Below, in pieces: positions 45,061 to 54,640 of a stretch of DNA of 64,000 bases. Origin of the DNA: a virus; IMG/VR virus record IMGVR_UViG_3300027733_000039, positions 33,132 to 97,131 of that record; one strand, given 5' to 3'. Position numbers and translations under genes: made by a program. Below the pieces are notes generated by a model. It saw only the letters and a list, made by a program, of their open reading frames with translations. It searched no databases and was not told the DNA's origin. Position 1 is the stretch's first letter; each line of letters opens with the position of its first letter.

Positions 45061-45692
45061 AAAAGGGTTTCCTTTTTGCTGAAGATGAGGCTATTAAAAA
45101 GCGTTTTTCTGCATTAACGGTTTCTGATGACCGTGACGAAGCCCGTCCTGTACAGGTCTTTTTCCGCTACCCAGAGGGGGAAACTGAGAGAAAGTACCCT
45201 TTCATTACAATTGAACTCATTGACATCATGCATGCCAAGAATCGTCAACATTCTGAGGTGTACCTTGAAACACATAATGCAGGGCATCCAAACAACCTTG
45301 ATTACTGGCCCAGCACCTCGTCTGCCAGTTCACCCAACATTGCGGGGCACGATTCCTTTAGAACTACTGAATTCACTCCAGTAGACCTTTTATACCAAGT
45401 TTCTACGTTTACAAGAAGTGCTATACATGACCGACAACTTGCTTCACAAATGCTTGCAAGCATTGTGCCTTTTAGGTACAGTTCAATCCTTATTGAGGCG
45501 GATGGAACGTCTCGGAGATTGGACCTCCTAGATTGGTCTACTGCTGACCTCCTTGACCCCGAGGCTGGTTACCGCAAACGTATCTTCCGTAAGGTATACA
45601 CTCTCCAAATGACGTCGGAAATACCGACGACCGCACTAATTGGCCTCAAGAAAGTTCAGTCTGTATCAACTACACTTGAACAGACAAATTAA
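45057..45692 (+). CDS. Tail completion/terminator protein (211 aa)
   Basis: The fold looks like tail-terminator proteins: RPVQVFFRYPEGETERKYPF followed by ITIELIDIM, a long acidic/aromatic loop, then LLYQVSTFTRSAIHDRQLAS and a final strand RKVYTLQMTSEI. It precedes the sheath gene as in other contractile phages. Translation is probably coupled to the short frame upstream. Confidence 0.65.
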   Translation: MKKGFLFAEDEAIKKRFSALTVSDDRDEARPVQVFFRYPEGETERKYPFITIELIDIMHAKNRQHSEVYLETHNAGHPNNLDYWPSTSSASSPNIAGHDSFRTTEFTPVDLLYQVSTFTRSAIHDRQLASQMLASIVPFRYSSILIEADGTSRRLDLLDWSTADLLDPEAGYRKRIFRKVYTLQMTSEIPTTALIGLKKVQSVSTTLEQTN

Positions 45693-45732
45693 TTTGAAAC
45701 CCTGTAAGACACCCCTGATTTAGGAGTAAACA

Positions 45733-47310
45733 ATGGCATATGATCGTCCAGGAGTCTACGTAAGAGAGACTCCATTTACCAGCAATATCACACCTCGTAA
45801 TGCCACAACGGCAGCCGCCTTTGTTGGCGAAGCAGAGCGTGGTCCAGACTCCCCTGTCTTGGTTTCCTCATGGAATGACTACAAGGCAGCATTTGGTGAG
45901 GTCTCCAATACATATGACCTCGGCTATGCCGTCTACCATTACTTTGCAAACGGTGGGCGTGACGCTTACGTATCACGAGTACTTGATACCACTGCTGCTG
46001 CTTCAACAACCACCTTCCAAGGAACCATTACTGGCGCATCAGCGGCAAGTAACTTGTTCGTATTGAAGGCAGCCTCTAAGGGTGTCTGGGGTGACCAACT
46101 TTCAGCCGTTATCACTTTTGATGCAAACACTTTGACAGACCCATCGGGTACTCCAAAAGTTAACTCAGCCAGTTTGTTTTCTTTGGCAATTAACCAAGTT
46201 CGTGGCAGTTCAACAATTGAAGTTGAGCGTTGGCAAGAGTTGTCTTTTGATATCACTTCCAGCCGTTACTTCAAGAGCGTCCTTGACTTGTACTCAGCAT
46301 ACGTCAAAGTTTCAGGAACCCCAGCCACAATTGCAAGTAATGTTACCATTGCTATATCTGGTATTACAGCAAGTGTTCTTAGTAAGTCCCTTACTTTTGC
46401 AGGCGGTTCTGATGCTGTTAACGCATCTGCCGTACCTGCCGATACTGAGTGGGCAACGGCTGTAACCAACTTGGACATTGTAAATGGTCCTTTGTTGATT
46501 AACCTTGTTGGACAAACTTCCAGCACCCGTGTCAACCAAGCCCTTGCTTACGCAGCAGCCCGTGCTGATGCTTTCATCATTATTGATTGCCCTCTTTCGG
46601 CAGCAACTAAGGTTGACATGCAAACTGCGGTATCAGGTTATAGCACCAGCAATGGTGGTTTTGGCGCTGTGTACTTCCCAGCATTGAAAATGTATGACCC
46701 AGCAAAGAGTGGTCCAACAGCAATCCGTGACACCTACACAGGTGGTGCAATCGCTGGTGCTTATGTACGTTCAGAGAACCTCCGTGGTGTTGCTAAAGCA
46801 CCTGCTGGTTACTTCTTGGATCTACAGAACGTATTTGGACTTGTTGCAAAACTTACAGATGCTGATCAAGGTGCTTTGTACAACACCAACAATGTTAACT
46901 GCATCCGAATGGTTGCAGGTGGTGGAACAATCATCAATGGTGCCCGTACCTTGGCTAAGAATCGCCCAGATAAGTACATCACCATCCGACGCAGTCTTTC
47001 CTTCTTGCGTGTTGCTCTTACTGAGCAATCACAGTTTGCAGTGTTTGAATCAAATGATGAGCGTCTGTGGGACCGTATCAAAGTTGCACTTTCAAGCACT
47101 TTGACGGACTTCTGGGCAAAAGGAAACCTTAAGGGTGCAAATCCAGGATCTGCTTTTTATATCATCTGTGACTCCACAAATAACACACAAGCGTCTATTG
47201 AAGATGGATACGTAAATATTGAGGTTGGCGTTGCCTTGCAATACCCAGCCGAATTCGTTGTAATCAACCTCACCCAATGGGCTGGCGGCAACTCCGCTGT
47301 AACCCTTTAA
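45733..47310 (+). CDS. Tail sheath protein (525 aa)
   Basis: The opening RPGVYVRETPFTSNITPRNA and TTAAAFVGEAERGPDSPVLV, followed by SSWNDYKAAFG, is typical of sheath subunits. The C-terminal domain has GGTIINGARTLAKNRPDKYI, VALTEQSQFAVFESNDERLW and a terminal EFVVINLTQW. The contractile sheath drives the tube through the envelope. The ribosome-binding site is TAGGAG. Length is ordinary for the family. Confidence 0.95.
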   Translation: MAYDRPGVYVRETPFTSNITPRNATTAAAFVGEAERGPDSPVLVSSWNDYKAAFGEVSNTYDLGYAVYHYFANGGRDAYVSRVLDTTAAASTTTFQGTITGASAASNLFVLKAASKGVWGDQLSAVITFDANTLTDPSGTPKVNSASLFSLAINQVRGSSTIEVERWQELSFDITSSRYFKSVLDLYSAYVKVSGTPATIASNVTIAISGITASVLSKSLTFAGGSDAVNASAVPADTEWATAVTNLDIVNGPLLINLVGQTSSTRVNQALAYAAARADAFIIIDCPLSAATKVDMQTAVSGYSTSNGGFGAVYFPALKMYDPAKSGPTAIRDTYTGGAIAGAYVRSENLRGVAKAPAGYFLDLQNVFGLVAKLTDADQGALYNTNNVNCIRMVAGGGTIINGARTLAKNRPDKYITIRRSLSFLRVALTEQSQFAVFESNDERLWDRIKVALSSTLTDFWAKGNLKGANPGSAFYIICDSTNNTQASIEDGYVNIEVGVALQYPAEFVVINLTQWAGGNSAVTL

Positions 47311-47328
47311 TCAAGGAGCATATAGAAT

Positions 47329-47967
47329 ATGGCAATTTCACAACGCACAGACCCACTAAGGAACTTTAAGTTCCGAGTGAGCATTATGCCAAAAAACAAC
47401 ACTGGTAACTTAGGTGCTAACCTTGGTGCACTTGGTGAACTTGGTTTTGCCCAAGTAAGTGGTATCTCCGTGACTAACGAAGTCATTTCTTACCGTGAAG
47501 GTGGAATGAATACACATCCACATAAAATGGTGGCTCAGTCCGATTTTGCTCCTGTGTCGTTTGCACGTGGCGCATTTGCTGGACAAGACCAACTATGGCA
47601 ATGGCAGAAGTTTATCCATGCATGGTTGGGTGGCGGTGTTTCTGGAGAAACAGGACTAGCGACAGGTGACGGAGATTACCGTTGCGACATTATTGTTCGT
47701 GTTTACGATCATCCACATACAGCAACTGAAGCAACTACTGGGGCTTTGAATTACCAGTATGATGGTGGCGTTGACCAATCAGGAGCAATTGTTCCAGGAA
47801 ATGTGAAGTTTGCATTTAAACTTTTCAATGCATGGCCTGGCGCTTACGCTCTTACTGATTTGAACGCAGGAGACAATGGTATCCTGATTCAATCAATGAC
47901 AGTTCACCACGAAGGCTTTTATGTTGCATGGAACCAAACAGATATTGATAAAATCGCTACTTTATAA
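47329..47967 (+). CDS. Tail tube protein, T4 gp19-like (212 aa)
   Basis: DPLRNFKFRVSIMPKNN, GFAQVSGISVTNEVISYREG and FVQWQKFIHAW-like segments fit the T4 gp19/tube family, with the standard NVKFAFKLFNAWPGAYALTD near the end. It stacks in hexameric rings inside the sheath. It lies directly after the sheath gene with AAGGAG before its ATG. Confidence 0.92.
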   Translation: MAISQRTDPLRNFKFRVSIMPKNNTGNLGANLGALGELGFAQVSGISVTNEVISYREGGMNTHPHKMVAQSDFAPVSFARGAFAGQDQLWQWQKFIHAWLGGGVSGETGLATGDGDYRCDIIVRVYDHPHTATEATTGALNYQYDGGVDQSGAIVPGNVKFAFKLFNAWPGAYALTDLNAGDNGILIQSMTVHHEGFYVAWNQTDIDKIATL

Positions 47968-48004
47968 CATTTAAATAAGTACCACAATTTAGGAGCACAA
48001 AAAG

Positions 48005-48787
48005 ATGGATGCAAAACAACAGGCTGACTCTATTAACTCAGCACTTCAAGAGGCTATTCCTGAAATGAAAGCAGCCCCTAATACGGTGGTTGAACTCATA
48101 CGAGGAATCTTTAATGACGAACTTGAATCATGGGATACCACGGCTGTAGTTCGGGAACTAAACGGGTTTGATGAAGAGGCTTTGGCTTCTTTGGATAACC
48201 GTAACCTTGTGTACGCAGAGTACATGTCAGCACTATTAAAGCGGGCAGTGGTCTCTATTGGCTCTGTAATGATTGCAAATAACCCATCTGTTATAGACAA
48301 CCTCATTATTGGTGATAGAGACTTGTTATTTCTAGGGGTTGTTGAAGCCACCTACGGCAAAACCCGAGAGTACCAAGTTACCTGTAGGTCTTGTGATGCA
48401 TCTAATGACGTCACTGTTTCTATGGATGAATTTGAGAACAAGAAAACAGATCTTGATGTTCACAAACCTTTAGTAGGCGTTCTATCTGATGGCACTGAAA
48501 TAGAGTTCCGACTTCCTACAGGTGGTGACAGTCAACTTGTAGCCAAGAAAGCAAAAAGTACAGCGGAACAAAATACGTTTATGATTGCCCGTTGTGTCAC
48601 TAGTAAGCACATTAAAAATGCTGAAAACTGGGCAAAGGGATTGGGACTAAAAGACCGAGCCAACCTTGTCAAACTCCTGCTGGACAACCAGCCAGGACCT
48701 GTCGTAGGGGAGGTGAATGCCCAATGCGCCACGTGTGGTGAACCAATGGTTCTAGCGCTTGATTGGGCATCCCTTTTATTCGGTTAA
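48005..48787 (+). CDS. Tail assembly/baseplate protein with zinc finger (260 aa)
   Basis: A helical N-terminal half (TVVELIRGIFNDELESWDTT and YAEYMSALLKRAVVSIGSVM), GDRDLLFLGVVEATYGKTRE, then CRSC near residue 132 and CATCGEP near 247 as a probable four-Cys zinc site. The arrangement resembles T4 gp26-type baseplate proteins that serve as tail assembly chaperones. A second frame without a good start overlaps its end, so the product may have a frameshifted long form. It precedes the tape measure gene, the usual place of chaperones. Confidence 0.65.
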   Translation: MDAKQQADSINSALQEAIPEMKAAPNTVVELIRGIFNDELESWDTTAVVRELNGFDEEALASLDNRNLVYAEYMSALLKRAVVSIGSVMIANNPSVIDNLIIGDRDLLFLGVVEATYGKTREYQVTCRSCDASNDVTVSMDEFENKKTDLDVHKPLVGVLSDGTEIEFRLPTGGDSQLVAKKAKSTAEQNTFMIARCVTSKHIKNAENWAKGLGLKDRANLVKLLLDNQPGPVVGEVNAQCATCGEPMVLALDWASLLFG

Positions 48788-48926
48788 CTTAACTCATATA
48801 TACTGGGAATACGATCTGATCGCCACGGTTTACAAGGGCTTCACGCTCACTGACTTACAAAATATGACGGTACGCCAAAGGCAGTACTGGTCTGCAATGG
48901 GCAAATGGCGTAAATCTGGAGATTAA
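48756..48926 (+). CDS. Second chaperone frame, probably reached by frameshifting
   Basis: This frame lies one base ahead of the 260-residue gene and is open from 48756 to the TAA at 48926. It encodes NLTHIYWEYDLIATVYKGFT and LTDLQNMTVRQRQYW. It has no ATG until 20 codons from the end and no ribosome-binding site; only a TTG at 48759 could start it. The overlap contains CCCTTTTATT (48771-48780), suitable for a +1 or -2 slip before the zero-frame TAA at 48785. Frameshifted pairs before the tape measure are normal for tail chaperones. Confidence 0.6.
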   Translation, partial: RLIGHPFYSVNLTHIYWEYDLIATVYKGFTLTDLQNMTVRQRQYWSAMGKWRKSGD

Positions 48927-48929
48927 TGT

Positions 48930-51608
48930 ATGGCGGAAATGCCGAGTGAACCAAGTATTGGGAGTGGGGCGTTTGGTGATTCTTTCGTGCCTGCTGGTAA
49001 TTCTGGTAAGGCTGACGTTGCTTTAACGCTTGCCCAAGTTCCTAAACTTGTTGATAAGTTTTCTGATCGTTTAGATAAAGCCTCTGCACAAATCAAGGCT
49101 TTTGCAGCAGCCTTAAAACAAGCGACAAGTTCTGCTGGTACTTCCCCTACCTCAGCAACCACTTCAGGCGGTGCTATTGCACAAGCCATTGCAGCGTCCA
49201 AGGCGCAAGTAACTAAAGGACCTGTCCCTATTGCTTCAGCAGGCGCTGTAGGGGGCGGTGGGGGCTTCTTTGCCAACATGCGTGGTGCTCTTAGTGCTGA
49301 TGGTGGCGCAGGCTATGCAGATCTTGCAAAGGGTGCCATGAAAATAGGTGGGCAAATACTTGGCGCCGTAGATGCCCGCACTAATTCTGCGTACCCAAAG
49401 ATGTTGCAGAACGATCAATTGGCTGTTCTATACCAGCAAACACAAGGCATTAACCAACAACAGTATTACAACCAGTTCCGACAGCCTCTCCAAGGTGCCC
49501 GCCTTGGTGCTGGTGGTATCAATACGCTTTTGTCTTTACAAGCACAAACAGGTATCCTTGCTAAAAACCAAGCATCAGGTGTAGCAGGATTACGAGCCGC
49601 TACAGGCTATGCCTATAGCACTGGTGACATGGCTCAAATGTTACAAACATTGGCTTCACCACAAGTAAACAACCGAATGACCATGACCCTTGGTACAGGT
49701 TTATATGGTCTTGGCGGCAAACAACGATCTATTACAGAAGTAATGCAAAGTATTGTTCGTGGATCTGGTTTGACTAATGCACGAATGGTTCAAGGAGCCA
49801 TGCAACAAGGCTCAGTAACTCGTGCTCGTTTAAGTTCTATGGGGGTACCTGAAGACATGCAAAACATGGTTCTTCAGTACGCACAAGAAAACGTACAGTT
49901 CCAACAAAAAACTAAAGGTCGTCAGGGAATGTACAACCCTGAAAACAAAACCCAAAGACAGACAATGGGTATTGAAGCAAATTTTGCTACGCAACGTGAA
50001 GAAACAACTAGGGTGTCAGAACTTCGTGATGAAAAGTATTACAACCGTCAAAAAGACAACCTTGCTACAATGGAAAAGAATACGCAAGCGTTAATCAAGT
50101 TACAAACAACCATGGAAGAATTGGCATCTGGTCTTATTGGTAAACGTATATCTACCCGTGGTTCAATTGCGATGCGTGCACTAAAAGGTGTTGCTGGTCT
50201 TGGTTTGATGGCTGGTGGCGCCGCTTTGTCAGAGTTTGGTATTGGCATACCTATGGCAATGGCTGGTGCTGGAATGTTTGGTAGTGCTTTTACAGGAGAC
50301 GGTACTGAGACAAAGAGTAATAACAAAGGTGCAACTGTTAGCACTACTAGAAAAACTTCTGGTGCAGTAGGAAATCTTAATAGTACATTTAGACAACGTC
50401 TTGAACAAATGATGCAAGATAACCCCAACGTTTCTGTTGGTGGAGGGTTTCGCTCAAGTGCACAACAACGAACCCTATTCCTTTCTCGTTACTCTCGTAC
50501 CTCTGATAAGACAGGTACCTTTTGGGATGGTGCGTACTGGAAGAAAAACTCTGGTGTTGCAGATGCTGCTCCTCCAGGAATGTCAATGCACGAAATTGGA
50601 TTGGCGGCTGACCTTACAGGCGACCTCCAATGGGTACAACAAAATGCGGCTAAGTATGGCCTAAAGACTTTTGCTGATGTAAATAATGAACCTTGGCACG
50701 TTCAACCAGCAGAACTTCCAAATAGTCGCCGTGACTACGAAAAAGCAGGAGCCACATGGGGAACTATTGCTGGCGCTGAACGCTTTGATCCAAACAGCAA
50801 ATTTGAAGGAATGACTTCTGAAGGTGGTGTATCTGACGCTTTAACGAAATCTGGTGGGAGCGCTGTACCTTCCTTTAGTCAAATGAGTATGGGTGATCAA
50901 ATGACCGCATTCCGTGCAGCCTCAATGATGGGTGGTGGTGGGGGTGGTGGTGGAAGAATGATGACAGGACGCCGTGTGCGTAATGTTGGTTCCCCTAATA
51001 CGTCTACTCAGAATTCTGGTTCTGTAACAACAGGTACCCCAATGGACCCTCGTGCTATTGCCCAAATACTATTAAACCGTGGATTTAAAAAAGAAGATAT
51101 TTGGAAGATGTTGGCTATTTCTTCTCGTGAATCACGCTGGATTCCTTCTGTACGTAACGTAGGTCCTGTTGATGACTCCTATGGTCTCTTTCAAATAAAC
51201 ATGAAAGGTTACCTGGGTGAGGGACGACGTAAGCAATTTGGAATTGCAGAAGACAGTGAACTATTTGACCCAAAGACAAATATTAAAGCCGCTCGCATTA
51301 CATATGGCGGTGGCAACCTTTCACCTTGGAGTGTTAAAGGTGATTGGAAAAATGGAATTGATCCAGACAAGATGGCTCAAAGCAAGAACATTGCGCAAAG
51401 TATGAATCTTCCTACAACGGGAGACCCCACAACACCAATGCGTGGAGGTGGGGGTACTACCGTAGTATCTGGTGGTGGAATCACTATTGCTCCAAACATC
51501 TACATTCAAAGTGCAGGTAACAATGTGGCTGACGCCCAACGTGCAGCCCAGGAAGTTGCAAAACTAATGACTCAAGATCTTAAACGTGCTGCTATGAGGA
51601 GTTTCTAA
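48930..51608 (+). CDS. Tape measure protein with M15 peptidase and SLT lysozyme domains (892 aa)
   Basis: Residues 1-480 are helical, Gln/Ala-rich and low in complexity, with a hydrophobic segment near 411-445 (RALKGVAGLGLMAGGAALSE). An M15 peptidase domain follows: GGFRSSAQQRTLF, MHEIGLAADL near 552 and EPWHVQP near 587. A Gly/Ser linker with GGGGGGGGR near 670 leads to a lytic transglycosylase domain with ISSRESRWIPS near 730 (catalytic Glu) and SYGLFQIN near 751. It sets tail length and locally opens the cell wall at injection. Having both enzymes in one tape measure fits a thick peptidoglycan host. Confidence 0.85.
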   Translation: MAEMPSEPSIGSGAFGDSFVPAGNSGKADVALTLAQVPKLVDKFSDRLDKASAQIKAFAAALKQATSSAGTSPTSATTSGGAIAQAIAASKAQVTKGPVPIASAGAVGGGGGFFANMRGALSADGGAGYADLAKGAMKIGGQILGAVDARTNSAYPKMLQNDQLAVLYQQTQGINQQQYYNQFRQPLQGARLGAGGINTLLSLQAQTGILAKNQASGVAGLRAATGYAYSTGDMAQMLQTLASPQVNNRMTMTLGTGLYGLGGKQRSITEVMQSIVRGSGLTNARMVQGAMQQGSVTRARLSSMGVPEDMQNMVLQYAQENVQFQQKTKGRQGMYNPENKTQRQTMGIEANFATQREETTRVSELRDEKYYNRQKDNLATMEKNTQALIKLQTTMEELASGLIGKRISTRGSIAMRALKGVAGLGLMAGGAALSEFGIGIPMAMAGAGMFGSAFTGDGTETKSNNKGATVSTTRKTSGAVGNLNSTFRQRLEQMMQDNPNVSVGGGFRSSAQQRTLFLSRYSRTSDKTGTFWDGAYWKKNSGVADAAPPGMSMHEIGLAADLTGDLQWVQQNAAKYGLKTFADVNNEPWHVQPAELPNSRRDYEKAGATWGTIAGAERFDPNSKFEGMTSEGGVSDALTKSGGSAVPSFSQMSMGDQMTAFRAASMMGGGGGGGGRMMTGRRVRNVGSPNTSTQNSGSVTTGTPMDPRAIAQILLNRGFKKEDIWKMLAISSRESRWIPSVRNVGPVDDSYGLFQINMKGYLGEGRRKQFGIAEDSELFDPKTNIKAARITYGGGNLSPWSVKGDWKNGIDPDKMAQSKNIAQSMNLPTTGDPTTPMRGGGGTTVVSGGGITIAPNIYIQSAGNNVADAQRAAQEVAKLMTQDLKRAAMRSF

Positions 51609-53230
51609 TGGTTGATCGCTATGCAACAAAGCAATTTTATAACTTTGGTAACTATGAAACATCACTTAAAACGTATGGTAACAATCAAGCAACAGATAAT
51701 CCAAAGTTTTTATGGCCTAAAGATTCAACTAGAAATGCGGCTTTAGGACAAGACAAAGAAACTAAAGTACAACGTGGGTATCTTCGTATGATTACTGAAG
51801 CATACGGAACAGAAAATACTGCATTGGGAAACCGCAGACTACACTTTCAATTCAATCCAGATACCTTAACAAGAATGGTTTCTGCTCGTAATGATATTCA
51901 AATGTGGCAGAACCAAGATCCATACCAGTTTACGCAACCCATTCCTGGTGATGCTAACTTTTCGTTTGATTTAATGTTTAACAGAGAAGCAGAAGTTGCC
52001 TCTGCTTCATATAGAACTGGTAATGGCATAGCAGTAAGTGATAAAGCGGCAAACTTTACAAGAAAAGTAAATACGGGAGGAGGACATCCGTCCCGCCCTA
52101 AAACCACAAGTTTTACAGATAGTCCTTATGATCAAGCGTGGGTAACAGACATTGGGGTTCTTGCTGACCTTATGGTGTTTGACCAGATTATTGGTCAAGG
52201 AATGAACAAAGACCTTATTGAAAAGATAGCAAAAAAAGCACAAGATGTTACTGCTGCATACAACTTGTCAAAGAGCGGAGTAACAGGGACATCTGATGCC
52301 GCTGACAAAGAAATAACGTTTGACTTAGACAAAACTAAAGTTTCTTTAGGAACTAATATAGGAAACTCTGCTTTCTTAATTGCCCAACCAATTCGTGTTG
52401 TATTTTCTTCAACGTTTATGGTTGAAGGTTTTGTTACAAGCACATCAGTAGTCTTTAATAAGTTCAACCCAGCAATGGTGCCTACACAATGCTTAATAAG
52501 TGTACAAATGCAAGCAATGTACATTGGGTTTGCCAATAAAGATACATACCTTACAACTTTATACAAAGACTTTGACGCATCATCTGCTTTTACGTCTACC
52601 CAAACAGCAACAACACAAACTGCCGAAAACAAAGCACTTGTAGACTACGGTAAAAAGGTAACAAACCCAGCCCGTGGTTTTGTAAAAAGTGGTACTTTAG
52701 ACAAAAGTAACTTAAACCCTGCACGTATCTACACCACTGATAATGATCAAGTCTCTCGTGTGACCATGAGATTACTGCTTTCAGAAACTACAAAAGACTT
52801 TGCAAAGAGTAATTATGGTTCTATAACTGCCTATTTAAGAGTAGTGGTGACATACCTAGGTAGAACTGGTGGTGCTTCTGTGCCACCTACAGTTAGTTAT
52901 AAAACAAATGATGAGGTTTACCGCACTACTGCATCTAAAGAATTGAATATGTCTAAGGCAAAAGATGGCGTTACAGACCTTGAGTTTGAAATTAGTAACC
53001 CAACGCACACTGCTGGTGCAGTATGGGATACGGCATCAAATGCTAGGTATAGAATAAATGCTGTTATTTATTATCACATAGATGGAACGCAAGGCGCTAG
53101 TGTTGATGCTACTCAAATTGCAACAGCAACAGAAGAACTTACTTGGAATCAAACGTGGTATGTGGCTGAACATTTAAAAAACAGTGTAGTCTCAACAGCA
53201 ACAATCCAAGGATACATTGATGCCCCTTAA
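51608..53230 (+). CDS. Baseplate/tail protein (540 aa)
   Basis: The segment RRLHFQFNPDTLTRMVSARN resembles the FNPxxL motif of LysM-associated baseplate proteins. Further regions are NFSFDLMFNREAEVASASYR, FMVEGFVTSTSVVFNKFNPA and NPAMVPTQCLISVQMQAMYI, all beta-rich. A long helical insert lies around residues 190-240. The gene abuts the tape measure (TAATG) and overlaps the LysM gene. It is probably the large part of a two-gene T4 gp53/LysM-like adaptor between tube and baseplate. Confidence 0.7.
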   Translation: MVDRYATKQFYNFGNYETSLKTYGNNQATDNPKFLWPKDSTRNAALGQDKETKVQRGYLRMITEAYGTENTALGNRRLHFQFNPDTLTRMVSARNDIQMWQNQDPYQFTQPIPGDANFSFDLMFNREAEVASASYRTGNGIAVSDKAANFTRKVNTGGGHPSRPKTTSFTDSPYDQAWVTDIGVLADLMVFDQIIGQGMNKDLIEKIAKKAQDVTAAYNLSKSGVTGTSDAADKEITFDLDKTKVSLGTNIGNSAFLIAQPIRVVFSSTFMVEGFVTSTSVVFNKFNPAMVPTQCLISVQMQAMYIGFANKDTYLTTLYKDFDASSAFTSTQTATTQTAENKALVDYGKKVTNPARGFVKSGTLDKSNLNPARIYTTDNDQVSRVTMRLLLSETTKDFAKSNYGSITAYLRVVVTYLGRTGGASVPPTVSYKTNDEVYRTTASKELNMSKAKDGVTDLEFEISNPTHTAGAVWDTASNARYRINAVIYYHIDGTQGASVDATQIATATEELTWNQTWYVAEHLKNSVVSTATIQGYIDAP

Positions 53231-53471
53231 CTCCTCATCACGTTATACGACCTATAAGGATCCTACGACTTCAGTGCTCCTTGCAGTACCAAAAACCACG
53301 TCATCTGAAAACTACAGTACGTATGTTTCTAAGGCTGGAGACACCTTTGATATTATTGCTACTCGTATTTATAGAGACCCAAGTTTGTATTGGCGTATTG
53401 CTAACATAAACCCACATGTAAAGTTTCCTAATGAAATACCAATGGGTACACAACTTAGAATACCAACATGA
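53217..53471 (+). CDS. LysM baseplate protein (84 aa)
   Basis: The last 55 residues form a LysM domain: YVSKAGDTFDIIATRIYRDP, then LYWRIANINPH and GTQLRIPT. In contractile tails this domain links the tube end to baseplate and need not bind peptidoglycan. It overlaps both neighbours (13-14 bases upstream and four bases downstream), showing tight coupling. Confidence 0.85.
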   Translation: MMPLNSSSRYTTYKDPTTSVLLAVPKTTSSENYSTYVSKAGDTFDIIATRIYRDPSLYWRIANINPHVKFPNEIPMGTQLRIPT

Positions 53472-54640
53472 TTTTTAAGAGTAACTTCCCTAACTCTCCA
53501 GATGTTTCTGTGGTGCTCAGTGGTGTATCAGTAGATTACACGTCCATACAAACAGTCACTATTGATATTGCCGAAAACCAACATGATATGGCAACTATTG
53601 AGTTTGTAGGACTTTTGCCTAAAGCCATCACTAATTATGTGGGTACACCTGTATTCATCTCAATATCAGTAAGCCCAGCACAAGTTACCTCATTTTATGG
53701 TTATGTAACATATGTAGAACCTGAGATGACTACTCGTCTTGGTTTAATCAATAATAGTCCAGTACAGGCTGCTACGGTCGTTTGCTTTGGATCTAGTTAT
53801 GACATGTCAAGTACTAAAAACAAAGTATGGGAAAATATAACTATTCCTAACCTTGTTGAAAAACTTGCAGATACATATAACTATTCATACTCAGTTCCTT
53901 CTGATTATTTTGTTTGGAACCGATTGTTACAGAACCAACAATCTGACTGGGCATTTCTAAAAGAAACTTGTTCGGCTATTGGGTACTCATTGACTACTAA
54001 TGGCACACACATACATGTGTATGACCCCTACAAAGCAATAGGAAGAAAACTTCCTTATGTAGAACTTGTAACAGTCCGTGGGGCATCAGGAGACATGGTT
54101 TATGTTCCAGGGCGTATTATGGAATTTACGGGAACGTTTGGAGATATTACTCCAGATGGTGCCTCTAATCGTTTTGATTACGTTGGTATTGATTCTTCTG
54201 GAAAAGCAGTAGTGTCCTCAACTAATGACACGACCTTTAGTAACCTAGGAGAAGTTGTTCCATATAAATATATAACTACTGTAAACACAAACGTCTCTTC
54301 TGTAGAAATGCTTAACAAGTTTGCAAGTGGTGCAGTGCGTAAACGTTACCCTTACAACGCCAAGGTTATAGTAACGGGCATTCCAGATCCAGTACCAGGC
54401 TCTATCGCCAAGATTGATAACTACGATTCTAACTTTGATGGTTACTGGTTAGTGCGCTCTGTAAAGCACACTGTAACCAGATCTAACTTCCTTACAGAGT
54501 TGACTATATCTACGGATTCTACTAATGGTAAAAACCCAGAAGTGGCCCCTGTTACGGCATATGCACAACCCCCTGTACCAGTACTTTCCACAACTAATGC
54601 TTGGAAGGCTTCTAAAGCCTCTGGAGAAGTGTATGTTTAG
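53468..54640 (+). CDS. Baseplate hub protein, gpD/gp27-like (390 aa)
   Basis: Two barrel-like domains with VTIDIAENQHDMATIEFVGL, ITNYVGTPVFISISVSPAQ and YGYVTYVEPEM near the start, and PSDYFVWNRLLQNQQSDWAF with LKETCSAIGYSL in the middle, are typical of late-control D/gp27 hubs. The end (IDNYDSNFDGYWLVRSVKHT and VTRSNFLTELTIS) is also typical. It forms the trimeric hub that carries the spike. It overlaps the spike gene by eight bases. Confidence 0.82.
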   Translation: MIFKSNFPNSPDVSVVLSGVSVDYTSIQTVTIDIAENQHDMATIEFVGLLPKAITNYVGTPVFISISVSPAQVTSFYGYVTYVEPEMTTRLGLINNSPVQAATVVCFGSSYDMSSTKNKVWENITIPNLVEKLADTYNYSYSVPSDYFVWNRLLQNQQSDWAFLKETCSAIGYSLTTNGTHIHVYDPYKAIGRKLPYVELVTVRGASGDMVYVPGRIMEFTGTFGDITPDGASNRFDYVGIDSSGKAVVSSTNDTTFSNLGEVVPYKYITTVNTNVSSVEMLNKFASGAVRKRYPYNAKVIVTGIPDPVPGSIAKIDNYDSNFDGYWLVRSVKHTVTRSNFLTELTISTDSTNGKNPEVAPVTAYAQPPVPVLSTTNAWKASKASGEVYV

